Source: Saccharomonospora glauca K62
GTDB lineage: Bacteria; Actinomycetota; Actinomycetes; Mycobacteriales; Pseudonocardiaceae
Reading direction: 5' to 3'
DNA: 64,000 nucleotides
NCBI RefSeq assembly: GCF_000243395.2
Contig: NZ_CM001484.1
Location: 2,163,747 to 2,227,746 of the forward strand
Numbering within the stretch: position 1 is the stretch's first letter; the number at the start of each line of letters is the position of its first letter. Shown piece by piece: positions 43,899-53,149 of the stretch. The position numbers and the translations under genes are program-made. Below the pieces are notes generated by a model that did not search any database, had not been told where the DNA came from, and worked only from the letters and a program-made list of their open reading frames with translations.

Positions 43899-43914
43899 GT
43901 ATAACGACCTATAC
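43899..43914. repeat. Copy 3 of the GTATAACGNCCTATAC element
   Basis: GTATAACGACCTATAC, core identical to copy 2. Here the dyad extends outward: CCCCAGT before it and GCTGGGG after it can pair (one T-G wobble), giving a 12-bp stem with a six-base loop. A GTACCACG block follows about 30 bases downstream as in copy 2. It lies between the divergent TIGR02206 and lipoprotein genes. Confidence 0.82.
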
Positions 43915-44106
43915 GCTGGGGCTCGGGTGATGCCTACCCCGCGTACCACGGCACCAAGAACATTCCCTCCCGACCAAAACCGCCCAGACGCCGGAGAGGG
44001 GAACCGACTCCGCCACAGTGTCATGGGGCAGCGGGAGGGGGCCGGGAGTGGCCCTGCTATATGCATTCAGCGTAACTTCCATGATCCAATTGGAGGAATG
44101 CTGTAC

Positions 44107-44733
44107 ATGCGTAAGCGTGGTGTCGTCCCCGCCGCCGTGCTAGGACTGGTTGCGGTCGGGCTGTTGCCGGCCTGTGGCGCGGAGGAAGACACTTCCGACG
44201 CCGGGGCCGCGAACGACTCCGCGACCACGAGTCAGGCCCCGACCGGCTCGGCCGAAACTCCCGCCACCTCCGCGAAGGACGCCAAGCAGGAGATCACGCC
44301 GCCCGGTACCGAGCTGAAGCTGGGTGAGACGGCCACGATCCCGTACACCTACGGTTCCTCGAAGGGCACGATCGGGATCACCGTGACCGAGATCGAGAAG
44401 GGCTCCGAGGCGGATTTGGCGGACTTCGAAAATGCCGAAGGGCTCGTGCCGTACTTCGTGAAGTTCACCGTGGAGAACGTCGGGGGTACCGACCTGTCGT
44501 TCAGCACGGTGGACTTGCAGCCGGTGGCGGCCAACGGGGAGCTCACCGGTGTGTTCGTCACCGGGGACATCGAGGGCAAGTGCGTGACCGCGTCGGCGGA
44601 GGCGGACTTCAAGACGGCGGGCGCGTCCTACGAGTCGTGCTCGGTGGTGGGGTCGTGGCCGGGCGTGGACGTGGTGGGAGCCGCGTACAACCGGGACGAC
44701 TACGCCGAGAAGCCGATCGTGTGGAAGAAGTGA
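44107..44733 (+). CDS. Exported lipoprotein, DUF4352-like
   Basis: A 208-residue lipoprotein. The signal peptide MRKRGVVPAAVLGLVAVG leads to the lipobox LLPAC, then a Ser/Thr/Ala-rich linker (about residues 24-60) and an immunoglobulin-like domain (LGETATIPYTYGS, YFVKFTVENVGGTDLSFS, VDLQPVAANGE). This layout resembles DUF4352/telomeric-repeat-binding-like Ig-fold lipoproteins. ATG 44107 is chosen because GGAGG lies ten bases upstream; ATG 44098 abuts that site. Repeat copy 3 lies about 190 bases upstream. A bidirectional terminator separates it from mdh. Confidence 0.88.
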   Translation: MRKRGVVPAAVLGLVAVGLLPACGAEEDTSDAGAANDSATTSQAPTGSAETPATSAKDAKQEITPPGTELKLGETATIPYTYGSSKGTIGITVTEIEKGSEADLADFENAEGLVPYFVKFTVENVGGTDLSFSTVDLQPVAANGELTGVFVTGDIEGKCVTASAEADFKTAGASYESCSVVGSWPGVDVVGAAYNRDDYAEKPIVWKK

Positions 44734-44738
44734 TCTAG

Positions 44739-44779
44739 GTGGGTGGAGGGCCGGTCACCGACGTGGGCCCTCCACCCAC
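44739..44779. terminator. Bidirectional hairpin terminator
   Basis: GTGGGTGGAGGGCC (44739-44752) pairs perfectly with GGCCCTCCACCCAC (44766-44779), loop 13 bases. It sits exactly between the convergent lipoprotein and mdh genes. Confidence 0.85.
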
Positions 44780-44784
44780 GGGGC

Positions 44785-45849
<1,065 letters not shown>

Positions 45850-45989
45850 TCACCTCACCTGAACCGATTGAGCGGTGTTGGCATGATCACCCTCCACTGC
45901 GGGAGGTGCCGGGCGAGGCGGACGGCGTCCGGCCTTCCGTGTCCGGGATCCTTGTCGTGTCCGTGGGCGAGGTGGAGGGTGTGGAGTCG

Positions 45990-47081
45990 ATGACTGTTCT
46001 GGACGACCGGGCGTTGAACCGTGCGACGTTGGCCCGGCAGTTGCTGCTCGCGCGTGCCGAGTTGTCCGTTCCCGAGGCGGTGGCGCGGCTGTGTGGTCTT
46101 CAGGCGCAGGAGCCGCAGGAGCCGTTCGTGGGGTTGTGGTCGCGGGTGCGTGCGTTCGAGCCGGCGATGTTGGACGATGCGTTGCTCGGTCGGCGGGTGG
46201 TGAGGACGCATCTCATGCGTCGCACTGTTCATTTGGTCACCGCGGAGGACGCTGTGGCGTGGCGGGCTCGGCACGAGGCGATGCTGCGGCAGCGGGTGCT
46301 GGGGGTTTATCGCCGTGAGCTGGCGGGGGTGGATCTCGATGAGTTGGCGGCGGCGGGGCGGGAGGTTCTGGCTGACGGGGAGTCTCGGTCGACGAGGGAG
46401 ATCGTCGAGGTGCTGGCTGATCGTTGGCCGGGGGTGGGGGTGAGGGCGTTGGGCGAGATGGTGGTCGCCGTGGTGCCGGTGGTGCAGAGGCCGCCGCGGG
46501 GGTTGTGGCGGGTGAGAGCGGGGGTGCGTCACGTGCTGTTGTCGGCGTGGGTGGGTCGTGAGGTGGAGCCGTCGGTGGAGGACGGTTCGGACGCGGTCGG
46601 GAAGTCGTTGGTGCGGCGGTATTTGGCCGCTTTCGGTCCCGCGACGTCGGCCGATCTGCGGGCGTGGTGTGGGCTTGCGGGGTTGCCCGCCGCGGTGGCC
46701 GCGGTGCGGGAGGAGCTGGTGACCTTCCGTGACGAGCGGGGTCGGGAGCTGCTCGATCTTCCCGATGCTCCGCGTCCCGATCCCGACACGCCCGCTCCGG
46801 TGCGGTTTCTGCCCGCGTTCGACAACGCGATTCTCGGGTATCGGGACCGTGGTCGGATCGTGGACGAGGTCCATCGTGGATTGTCGGTGGCCGGGGAGCG
46901 GGTGGTTCTGGTCGACGGGAGGGTCGCCGCGACGTGGAAGGTCGGGGAGTCGGGGGTGGTGGTGACTCCGTTGCGGCGGCTGGGGGGAAGGGAGCGGGCC
47001 GCCGTGGTGGAGGAGGGGCGGGAGTTGGCGTCGTTGTTGTCCGGTGGTGGGGGTCACGACGTCCGGGTGGAGAGGTCGTGA
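45990..47081 (+). CDS. Winged-helix DNA-binding domain protein (HTH_42 / YcaQ-AlkZ-like)
   Basis: A 363-residue protein of the HTH_42 superfamily, which includes AlkZ/YcaQ DNA glycosylases. It begins MTVLDDRALNRATLARQLLL, followed by AVARLCGLQAQEPQEPFVGLW (the QAQ motif common to the family), RRTVHLVTAEDAVAWRAR, and LPAFDNAILGYRDRGRIVD late in the protein. Some relatives unhook DNA crosslinks, often in antibiotic producers; whether this one acts so is inferred from fold only. ATG 45990 has GTGGAG upstream. It is divergent from mdh and convergent with the M20 peptidase gene. Confidence 0.88.
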   Translation: MTVLDDRALNRATLARQLLLARAELSVPEAVARLCGLQAQEPQEPFVGLWSRVRAFEPAMLDDALLGRRVVRTHLMRRTVHLVTAEDAVAWRARHEAMLRQRVLGVYRRELAGVDLDELAAAGREVLADGESRSTREIVEVLADRWPGVGVRALGEMVVAVVPVVQRPPRGLWRVRAGVRHVLLSAWVGREVEPSVEDGSDAVGKSLVRRYLAAFGPATSADLRAWCGLAGLPAAVAAVREELVTFRDERGRELLDLPDAPRPDPDTPAPVRFLPAFDNAILGYRDRGRIVDEVHRGLSVAGERVVLVDGRVAATWKVGESGVVVTPLRRLGGRERAAVVEEGRELASLLSGGGGHDVRVERS

Positions 47082-47099
47082 CCGCCACCACCGGGTGGC

Positions 47100-48404
47100 T
47101 CAGGCGTGGACGAGCAGGTGTTCCAGGACGCGGGTGCCGAAGCGGAGGCCTTCGACGGGGACGCGTTCGTCGATGCCGTGGGCCATGGCGCGGTAGTCGA
47201 ATCCTTCGGGCAGCCACAGGGGTGCGAAGCCGTAGCAGTCGATGCCGAGTTGGCTGAAGGCTTTGGCGTCGGTGCCGCCGCCGAGGCAGTAGGGCACGAC
47301 GACGGCGTCGGGGTCTTGGGAGCGTAGTGCGTCGCTCATGGCGTCGAACCACGGCGAGTCCACGGGGGCTTGGACGGGCAGGCTGCGGGAGAGGAATTCG
47401 CGTTCGATGTCGGGGCCGATGAGGGCGTCGACTTCGGACAGTAGGGCTTCCTCGGTGCCGGGGAGGACGCGGCCGTCGACGCGGGCTTCGGCGGTGCCGG
47501 GGATGACGTTGACCTTGTATCCGGCGGACAGGACGGTGGGGGTGACGCTGTTGCGGACGGTCGATTCGACCAGGGGGGCGGCGTCGCCGAGGCGGTCGAG
47601 GGTGGCGTCGACGTCCTGGAGGTCGATGTCGACGCCGAGGGCTTTGCCGGTGCGTTCGAGGAAGGCTTCGACGGTGGGGGTGAGGACGATGGGCCAGTTG
47701 TGGGCGGCGAGGGCGTGGACGGCGCCGACGAGTCGGGTGACGGCGTTGTCGTCGTTGCGTCGGGAGCCGTGGCCGGCGCGGCCGCGGGCGGTGAGTTTGA
47801 GGTGGGCGGTGCCGCGTTCGGCGGTGCCGATGGGGTAGAGGCGGATCTTGCGTCCGTTGGTGTCGCGGACGTGGTAGGTGTAGCCGCCGGATTCGCTGAT
47901 GGCGGCGGCGCAGTCGGCGAAGAGGTCGGGGTGGTGGGTGGTGAGCCAGTGGGCTCCGTATTCGCCGCGGTCTTCTTCGTCGGCGACGAAGGCGAGGACG
48001 ATGTCGCGTCGGGGTCGGCGTCCGGTGGCGGCGAGGGAGTGGAGGGCGGCGAGGACGGTGGCGCAGAAGTCTTTCATGTCGACGGCGCCGCGTCCCCAGA
48101 CGTAGCCGTCGGTGACGGTGCCGGAGAAGGGGTCGACGGTCCATTCGCTGGCGTCGGCGGGGACGACGTCGAGGTGTCCCTGGACGAGGAGTGCGGGCAG
48201 GTCGGGGTTGGTTCCGGGGACGCGGGCGACGACGTTGGCGCGTCGGGGCGCGGATTCGAGGATGGTGGGTTCGATTCCGGCGCCCGAGAGGACGGTGGCG
48301 CAGAATTCGGCGGCGTCGCGTTCGCCTCGGGCGTCACCTGCGCCGTGGTTGGTGGTGTCGAAGCGGACCAGTTGTGCGCAAAGGTCCACGACGTCGGCTG
48401 TCAC
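47100..48404 (-). CDS. M20-family metallopeptidase
   Basis: A 434-residue M20/M25/M40-type zinc peptidase or deacylase. Metal ligands and catalytic residues are visible in LVQGHLDVVPAD (His and Asp), VWGRGAVDMKDF (bridging Asp), and VADEEDRGEYGAHW (catalytic Glu pair). A dimerisation domain lies near residues 195-310 (ARGRAGHGSRRNDDNAVTRL). Members cut dipeptides or N-acyl amino acids. It lies 49 bases downstream of the M55 D-aminopeptidase gene on the same strand and is probably in one operon with it, divergent from the peptide importer. Confidence 0.92.
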   Translation of the reverse strand: MTADVVDLCAQLVRFDTTNHGAGDARGERDAAEFCATVLSGAGIEPTILESAPRRANVVARVPGTNPDLPALLVQGHLDVVPADASEWTVDPFSGTVTDGYVWGRGAVDMKDFCATVLAALHSLAATGRRPRRDIVLAFVADEEDRGEYGAHWLTTHHPDLFADCAAAISESGGYTYHVRDTNGRKIRLYPIGTAERGTAHLKLTARGRAGHGSRRNDDNAVTRLVGAVHALAAHNWPIVLTPTVEAFLERTGKALGVDIDLQDVDATLDRLGDAAPLVESTVRNSVTPTVLSAGYKVNVIPGTAEARVDGRVLPGTEEALLSEVDALIGPDIEREFLSRSLPVQAPVDSPWFDAMSDALRSQDPDAVVVPYCLGGGTDAKAFSQLGIDCYGFAPLWLPEGFDYRAMAHGIDERVPVEGLRFGTRVLEHLLVHA

Positions 48405-48453
48405 TGGGTCACACCGCCCTTGTGTTGGTTCGTGGTTCGGTTTGCGGGGTTCG

Positions 48454-49281
48454 TCAGCCGTATTTGCCTTGTACGGCGCCGTCGGCGATGGCGGTGACGA
48501 TCTTGAAGGCTTTCATGGCGTCGGTCATGGTGTCGGCGTCGAATCCGACGGTTCGGACGCCGGTTTGTTCGACGGTTGGGATGACGGCGGCCGCCTGGGC
48601 GAGGTGGCTGGCGTCGAACTCGACGTCGATGTGGTGTGGGGTCGTGATGGGGGTTCCCCGTCCGGCGCGGCGCATGCTTTCGGTGGCGGCCGCGGTGAGG
48701 TCGGCGGCGGTGCGGGACGGGGGGAGGCAGATGGCGGCGTAGCGGCTGACGCATTCCTTGACGGCGACGGTGGCGGCGTCGGGTGCGTAGTCGTGGGCGT
48801 CGTCGCAGGTTTTGTCGTCGCCGCTGACGAGGAGGACGGGGACGCCGTACTCGGCGGCCAGCGCGGCGTTGAGGCGGCCTTCGCTGGCGGGGACGCCGTC
48901 GAGCCAGACGCCGGTGATCTGGTTGGGCAGGTAGGTGTGGGAGAGGACTCCGTCGCAGCCCGCGCCGGCGTGGTAGCCGAGGAAGACGACGCCGTCGACG
49001 CCGGTGTCGATGCCTTCCATCATCGACAGTGGTTTGTGGCGTCCGGTGATCATGCGGGCGCGGGGGTCGAGGTCTTCCAGGAGCACGTTGCGCTGGGAGG
49101 AGTGCGCTTCGTTGACGAGGATGTCGGTGGCGCCGCCTTCGGCGAGGCCCGCGATGACGGCGTTGACGTCGCCGGTGAGCAGGCGGCGGAAGCGTTGCCA
49201 CTGTTCGGTGCCGGGGACGACGTCATCTGTCCAGGTGACACCGGTGGCGCCTTCCATGTCGGCGGAAATCATGATCCTCAC
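48454..49281 (-). CDS. dppA: M55-family D-aminopeptidase (DppA-like)
   Basis: A 275-residue protein of the DppA family of zinc-dependent D-aminopeptidases. Metal-binding segments are MISADMEGATG near residue 4 (Asp and Glu), VNEAHSSQRN, VFLGYHAGAGCDG (His) and GVPASEGRLNAALA (Glu). DppA releases D-amino acids such as D-Ala from peptides, so it can recycle cell-wall peptides. GTG 49281 follows a TAGGTT -10 box by eight bases. It is divergent from the oligopeptide ABC importer, as in other bacteria where dppA accompanies dppB-F. Confidence 0.93.
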   Translation of the reverse strand: MRIMISADMEGATGVTWTDDVVPGTEQWQRFRRLLTGDVNAVIAGLAEGGATDILVNEAHSSQRNVLLEDLDPRARMITGRHKPLSMMEGIDTGVDGVVFLGYHAGAGCDGVLSHTYLPNQITGVWLDGVPASEGRLNAALAAEYGVPVLLVSGDDKTCDDAHDYAPDAATVAVKECVSRYAAICLPPSRTAADLTAAATESMRRAGRGTPITTPHHIDVEFDASHLAQAAAVIPTVEQTGVRTVGFDADTMTDAMKAFKIVTAIADGAVQGKYG

Positions 49282-49289
49282 GGGTGTCC

Positions 49290-49295
49290 AACCTA
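49290..49295 (-). promoter_or_regulatory. -10 box of a probable leaderless promoter
   Basis: TAGGTT on the minus strand, eight bases before the GTG start of the DppA-like gene; no ribosome-binding site between them. Confidence 0.45.
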
Positions 49296-49407
49296 GCCGG
49301 GATGTCACAGGTTGCACACCGGGGCCCGCAAATCGTTGACATCGCGATGTGAGGAGTGATTACTTTTCCGCTCCGGCATCCTCTCGTATCCCAGTGAGGT
49401 GTACATA

Positions 49408-51222
49408 GTGAGGTGGACTCGTGTTCGGCGTCGGCTCGCGTCCGTGGGCGCGGTGGCCGTAACGCTGTTGACGGTGGGGTCGCTGGTGCCCGTGGCGACG
49501 GCGCAGGAGGACTCGCCGCGGGTGTTGCGGGTGGCGTTGGTGCAGGAGATTGACCACCTGAACCCCTTCACGGCCAGTTTCGCGTCGAGCGCGATGATCG
49601 GCCGGTTCGCGTGGGAGTTCCTCACGTTGCCCTCGGCGGAGGACGCCACCCCGACGGGTGGGGTCGCCGAGTCGTGGGAGGCGTCGGAGGACAAGCTCAC
49701 GTGGACGTTCACGATCCGCGAGGGGATGACTTGGTCGGATGGTGAGCCGGTGACCGCGGAGGATGCCGCGTTCACGTTCAACAAGATCATGTCCGATCCG
49801 AAGGCGGCCGAGGCCAACGGCAGCTACGTCGAGAACTTCGAGGAGGTCACCGCGCCCGACGAGCGCACGCTGGTGATCAAGACGAAGCAGCCGCAGGCGA
49901 GCATGACGGCGTTGGACGTGCCGATCGTGCCGGAGCACGTGTGGTCGCAGATCGAGGACATGCACGACCCGGTCACCGACAGTGTCGAGGTCGTGGGGGT
50001 CGGTGACGGGCCGTTCCTGATCGCGGAGTACCGGCCGAACGAGCTGGTGCGGATGACGGCGAACGAGGACTACTGGCGGGGCGCTCCGGCCTACGACGAG
50101 CTGCACTTCATCAAGTTCGAAAACGCCGATGCGGCGGTGAACGCGTTGCGCAACGGCGAGGTCGATTTCGTCAACCGGCTCACGCGGGCGCAGTTCGACA
50201 GCTTGAAGAACGAGCCCGGTGTGGAGACCAACCAGGCGTCCGGGCGGCGGTACCGGGAGTTGTTGATGAACCCCGGTGCGCGGAACGCCGACGGCGACGA
50301 GATCGGTGACGGTCACCCCGCGTTGCGGGACGTGCGGGTGCGGCGCGCGATCGCGATGGCGATCGACCCGAAGGTGCTGGTGGACAAGGTGCTCGGCGGG
50401 TACGGCGAGTTGCCGGGCGGGTTGGTGCCGCCGATCTACGAGGACTTCCACTACCAGCCTTCGGAGGACGAGCGGTACACGTTCGACCCGGAGGCGGCGA
50501 ACGCGTTGCTGGACGAGGCGGGCTACGAGCGGGGCCCGGACGGGATCCGGGTGGACTCCGAGGGCAGGCGGTTGGAGTTCCGGTTGACCGGCCGCGCCAG
50601 TGAGGACTACGCGCAGCGCGCGAGCGACTACATCGTGTCTTGGTTGAAAGACGTCGGGATCGCGGTGACGAAGAACCTGGTGTCGGACAACGAGGTGGAC
50701 GAGACCACGTCGTCGGGTCACTACGACCTCGCGTTCTCGGGGTGGGGCACGAACCCGGACCCGGACTACATCCTGGCCAAGCAGACGTGCGCGGCGCTGC
50801 CCGCGGCGTCGGGCAGTAGCAGTAGCAACGCGTTCTTCTGCGACGAGACCTACGACGAGCTGTACGCCAAGCAGGCGGCGGAGCTGGACCCGAAGAAGCG
50901 GGCGACGCTGGTTAAGCAGGCGCAGGCGCGCTACTACGAGATGGTCCCGAGCTTCGTGCTGGGCTACGACAACGTGTTGGAGGCCTACCGGTCCGACCGG
51001 TTCACGGGCTTCGTGCAGCAGCCCGAGGGTGAGGGCCAGATCATGGAGCAGACCGGCTACTGGGGCTTCTACGGTGCCGAGCCGGTGGAGGCCGCCGGTG
51101 GGGAGTCCTCGGGGCTGTCGACGGGCGCGTGGCTGGCGTTGGGCGCGGGCGCGCTGGTGCTGGTGGCCGTCGGGGGCACCGTGGTGGTGCGGCGCCGCTC
51201 CTCGATCGACGACAGGGAGTGA
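49408..51222 (+). CDS. Peptide ABC transporter substrate-binding protein with C-terminal membrane anchor
   Basis: A 604-residue family-5 (SBP_bac_5) solute-binding protein. A cleavable signal peptide (VAVTLLTVGSLVPVATAQED) precedes the binding domain (VALVQEIDHLNPFTASFAS, LTWTFTIREGMTWSDGEPVT, DVRVRRAIAMAIDPKVLVDK). There is no lipobox Cys, which such proteins normally need in Gram-positives. Instead the end has a hydrophobic helix (WLALGAGALVLVAVGGTVVV) followed by RRRSS, so the protein is tethered by a C-terminal transmembrane segment. GTG 49408 follows GAGG by eight bases. It starts a four-gene importer operon. Confidence 0.93.
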   Translation: MRWTRVRRRLASVGAVAVTLLTVGSLVPVATAQEDSPRVLRVALVQEIDHLNPFTASFASSAMIGRFAWEFLTLPSAEDATPTGGVAESWEASEDKLTWTFTIREGMTWSDGEPVTAEDAAFTFNKIMSDPKAAEANGSYVENFEEVTAPDERTLVIKTKQPQASMTALDVPIVPEHVWSQIEDMHDPVTDSVEVVGVGDGPFLIAEYRPNELVRMTANEDYWRGAPAYDELHFIKFENADAAVNALRNGEVDFVNRLTRAQFDSLKNEPGVETNQASGRRYRELLMNPGARNADGDEIGDGHPALRDVRVRRAIAMAIDPKVLVDKVLGGYGELPGGLVPPIYEDFHYQPSEDERYTFDPEAANALLDEAGYERGPDGIRVDSEGRRLEFRLTGRASEDYAQRASDYIVSWLKDVGIAVTKNLVSDNEVDETTSSGHYDLAFSGWGTNPDPDYILAKQTCAALPAASGSSSSNAFFCDETYDELYAKQAAELDPKKRATLVKQAQARYYEMVPSFVLGYDNVLEAYRSDRFTGFVQQPEGEGQIMEQTGYWGFYGAEPVEAAGGESSGLSTGAWLALGAGALVLVAVGGTVVVRRRSSIDDRE

Positions 51223-51230
51223 CGTCGACC

Positions 51231-52271
51231 GTGACGTTGACCTCGTCCGCCGCCGCGCCGGGTCCGGGCCATAAGGGAACGGACCGGCGCGGCGGCGTCG
51301 CCGGTGTGGGGCCCACGGTGCGCTTCGTCGCGGCGAAGCTGGGTGGGGCGCTGGCGAGTTTCGCGCTGGTGGTGGTGCTCGGGTTCCTGTTGTTCCGGAT
51401 GATTCCGGGGGACCCGGTGGCGACGATGACGCGGGACCGGCCCACGAGCCCGGAGCAGTTGGCCGCGTTGCGGGAACGTCTCGGGTTGGACAAGCCGATG
51501 GCCGAGCAGTTCCTGGACTACGTGCTGGGGCTGCTGCGCGGGGATCTGGGCACCTCCTACATGTACAACCGGCCGGTGGCGCAGATGATCGGCGAGCGGT
51601 TCTGGCCGACGGTGCTGCTGGTGGGCACGGCGACGGCGCTGGCGGTGGCGCTGGGCCTGTGGCTGGGAGTGCGGGCGGCGTGGCGGCGCGGCAGCGCGTT
51701 CGACCGGGTGAACACCGGGGTGGCGTTGACGTTGTGGTCGGTGCCGCAGTTCTGGCTGGGGCTGTTGCTGTTGATCGCCACCCAGGGGTTGTTCCCCAGC
51801 CGGGGGATGCGCTCGCCGGTGATCCCGGACGACCCAGTGGCCCAGGTGCTCGACGTGGCGCACCACCTGGTGTTGCCGTGCGTGACGTTGCTGGCGGTGA
51901 TCTACGCCCAGTACATGCTGGTGATGCGGTCGTCGCTGCTGGAGGAGATGGGCGCCGACTACCTGACCACGGCGCGGGCGAAGGGGCTGCGGGACGACCT
52001 GGTGCGCAGGCGGCATGCGGTGCCGAACGCGTTGCTGCCGACGGTGACGTTGGTGTTCCTGCAGTTCGGGATGGTGGTGTCGGGCACGGTCACGGTGGAG
52101 ACGGTGTTCTCGTGGCCGGGGCTGGGCCTGCTGACGTACGAGGCGCTGCGCGGCCCGGACCTGCCGTTGCTGCAGGGCGTGTTCGTGGTGCTGGCGGGAT
52201 CGGTGCTGGTGATGAATCTGCTGGCCGAATTGCTGTACCGGGTGCTGGACCCGAGGGTGCGTGAGTCATGA
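51231..52271 (+). CDS. Peptide ABC transporter permease (DppB-like)
   Basis: A 346-residue inner-membrane permease. After a polar N-terminus of about 35 residues come six hydrophobic helices with the DppB-type start (ALVVVLGFLLFRMIPGDPVA), periplasmic LRERLGLDKPMAEQFLDYV, and the cytoplasmic EAA-like loop EEMGADYLTTARAKGLRDD near residue 243 that contacts the ATPase. GTG 51231 lies nine bases after the binding-protein stop. It ends with ATGA overlap with the second permease. Confidence 0.93.
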   Translation: MTLTSSAAAPGPGHKGTDRRGGVAGVGPTVRFVAAKLGGALASFALVVVLGFLLFRMIPGDPVATMTRDRPTSPEQLAALRERLGLDKPMAEQFLDYVLGLLRGDLGTSYMYNRPVAQMIGERFWPTVLLVGTATALAVALGLWLGVRAAWRRGSAFDRVNTGVALTLWSVPQFWLGLLLLIATQGLFPSRGMRSPVIPDDPVAQVLDVAHHLVLPCVTLLAVIYAQYMLVMRSSLLEEMGADYLTTARAKGLRDDLVRRRHAVPNALLPTVTLVFLQFGMVVSGTVTVETVFSWPGLGLLTYEALRGPDLPLLQGVFVVLAGSVLVMNLLAELLYRVLDPRVRES

Positions 52272-53149
52272 CCTCTCCTGTGTGGCAGCGGCGCCGCGCG
52301 GCGGCGGCGTCGGTGTGGCGCGAGTTCCGCTCCCAGCGCGGTGGCTTGATCGGGTTGGGTGTGCTGGTGGCGGTGGTGCTGTTGGCGGTGACGGCGCCGT
52401 TGTTCACCGACGAGGCGGACCTGGACGTGACCACCGCGCCGGGCACCCCGCTGCAGCCGCCGAGCGCGGAGTTCCTGTTGGGCACCGACGTGGACGGACG
52501 GTCGGTGCTGTTGTTGACGGTGTGGGGCGCACGGGTGTCGCTGCTGGTGGGGTTCGCGGCGACGGTGCTGTCGGTGGTGATCGGCACCCTGGTGGGCCTG
52601 GTGGCCGGGCACTTCGGCGGCTGGGTGTCGGGCGTGCTGTTGCGGTTCACCGACTTCTTTTTGGTCCTGCCGTCGCTGGTGCTGGCCATCGCGTTGTCGA
52701 CGGTGCTGCCGCAGGGCATCGCCACGATCGTGCTCGCGGTGGGGGTGACGTCGTGGCCGGCGACGGCCCGTCTGGTGCGGGCCCAGACGTTGACCATCGA
52801 GAGCCGACCGTTCGTGGAACGGGCTCGCGCGCTCGGCGGCGGACACGCCCACATCCTGGGCCGGCACGTGTTGCCCGCGGTGCTGCCGCTGGTGTTGGCC
52901 AACACGACGTTGGTGGTCGGTAACTCGATCATCGCCGAGTCGACGTTGTCGTTCCTCGGGTTGGGTGATCCGAGCGCGATCTCGTGGGGGTCGATGCTGC
53001 AGACGGCGTTGTCGTCGGGTTCGGTGAGCGCGGGCGCGTGGTGGTACCTGTTGCCGCCGGGACTGGCGATCGTGGTGATCGTGTTGTCGTTCACGCTGGT
53101 GGGTCGGGCGCTGGAGACGGTGCTGAACCCGAGGTTGAAAGGACAGTGA
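52268..53149 (+). CDS. Peptide ABC transporter permease (DppC-like)
   Basis: A 293-residue permease of the DppC type. The N-terminal helix (GLIGLGVLVAVVLLAVTAP) is followed by the conserved periplasmic LLGTDVDGRSVLLLTVWGAR, five more helices, and the EAA loop FVERARALGGGHAHILGRH near residue 180. It pairs with the preceding permease to form the translocation pore. It overlaps both neighbours by a few bases (ATGA at the start; TGATG at the end). Confidence 0.93.
   Translation: MTSPVWQRRRAAAASVWREFRSQRGGLIGLGVLVAVVLLAVTAPLFTDEADLDVTTAPGTPLQPPSAEFLLGTDVDGRSVLLLTVWGARVSLLVGFAATVLSVVIGTLVGLVAGHFGGWVSGVLLRFTDFFLVLPSLVLAIALSTVLPQGIATIVLAVGVTSWPATARLVRAQTLTIESRPFVERARALGGGHAHILGRHVLPAVLPLVLANTTLVVGNSIIAESTLSFLGLGDPSAISWGSMLQTALSSGSVSAGAWWYLLPPGLAIVVIVLSFTLVGRALETVLNPRLKGQ

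Noticed and set aside
45855..47057. Long minus-strand open frame opposite the winged-helix gene
   Set aside because: The translation is a His/Pro/Arg-rich low-complexity shadow of GC-rich codons; the plus-strand frame has a clear protein family.
46237..48144. 635-codon minus-strand frame rich in Arg, Pro and His
   Set aside because: It is a shadow of the M20 peptidase frame and neighbours, with extreme composition and no recognisable domain.
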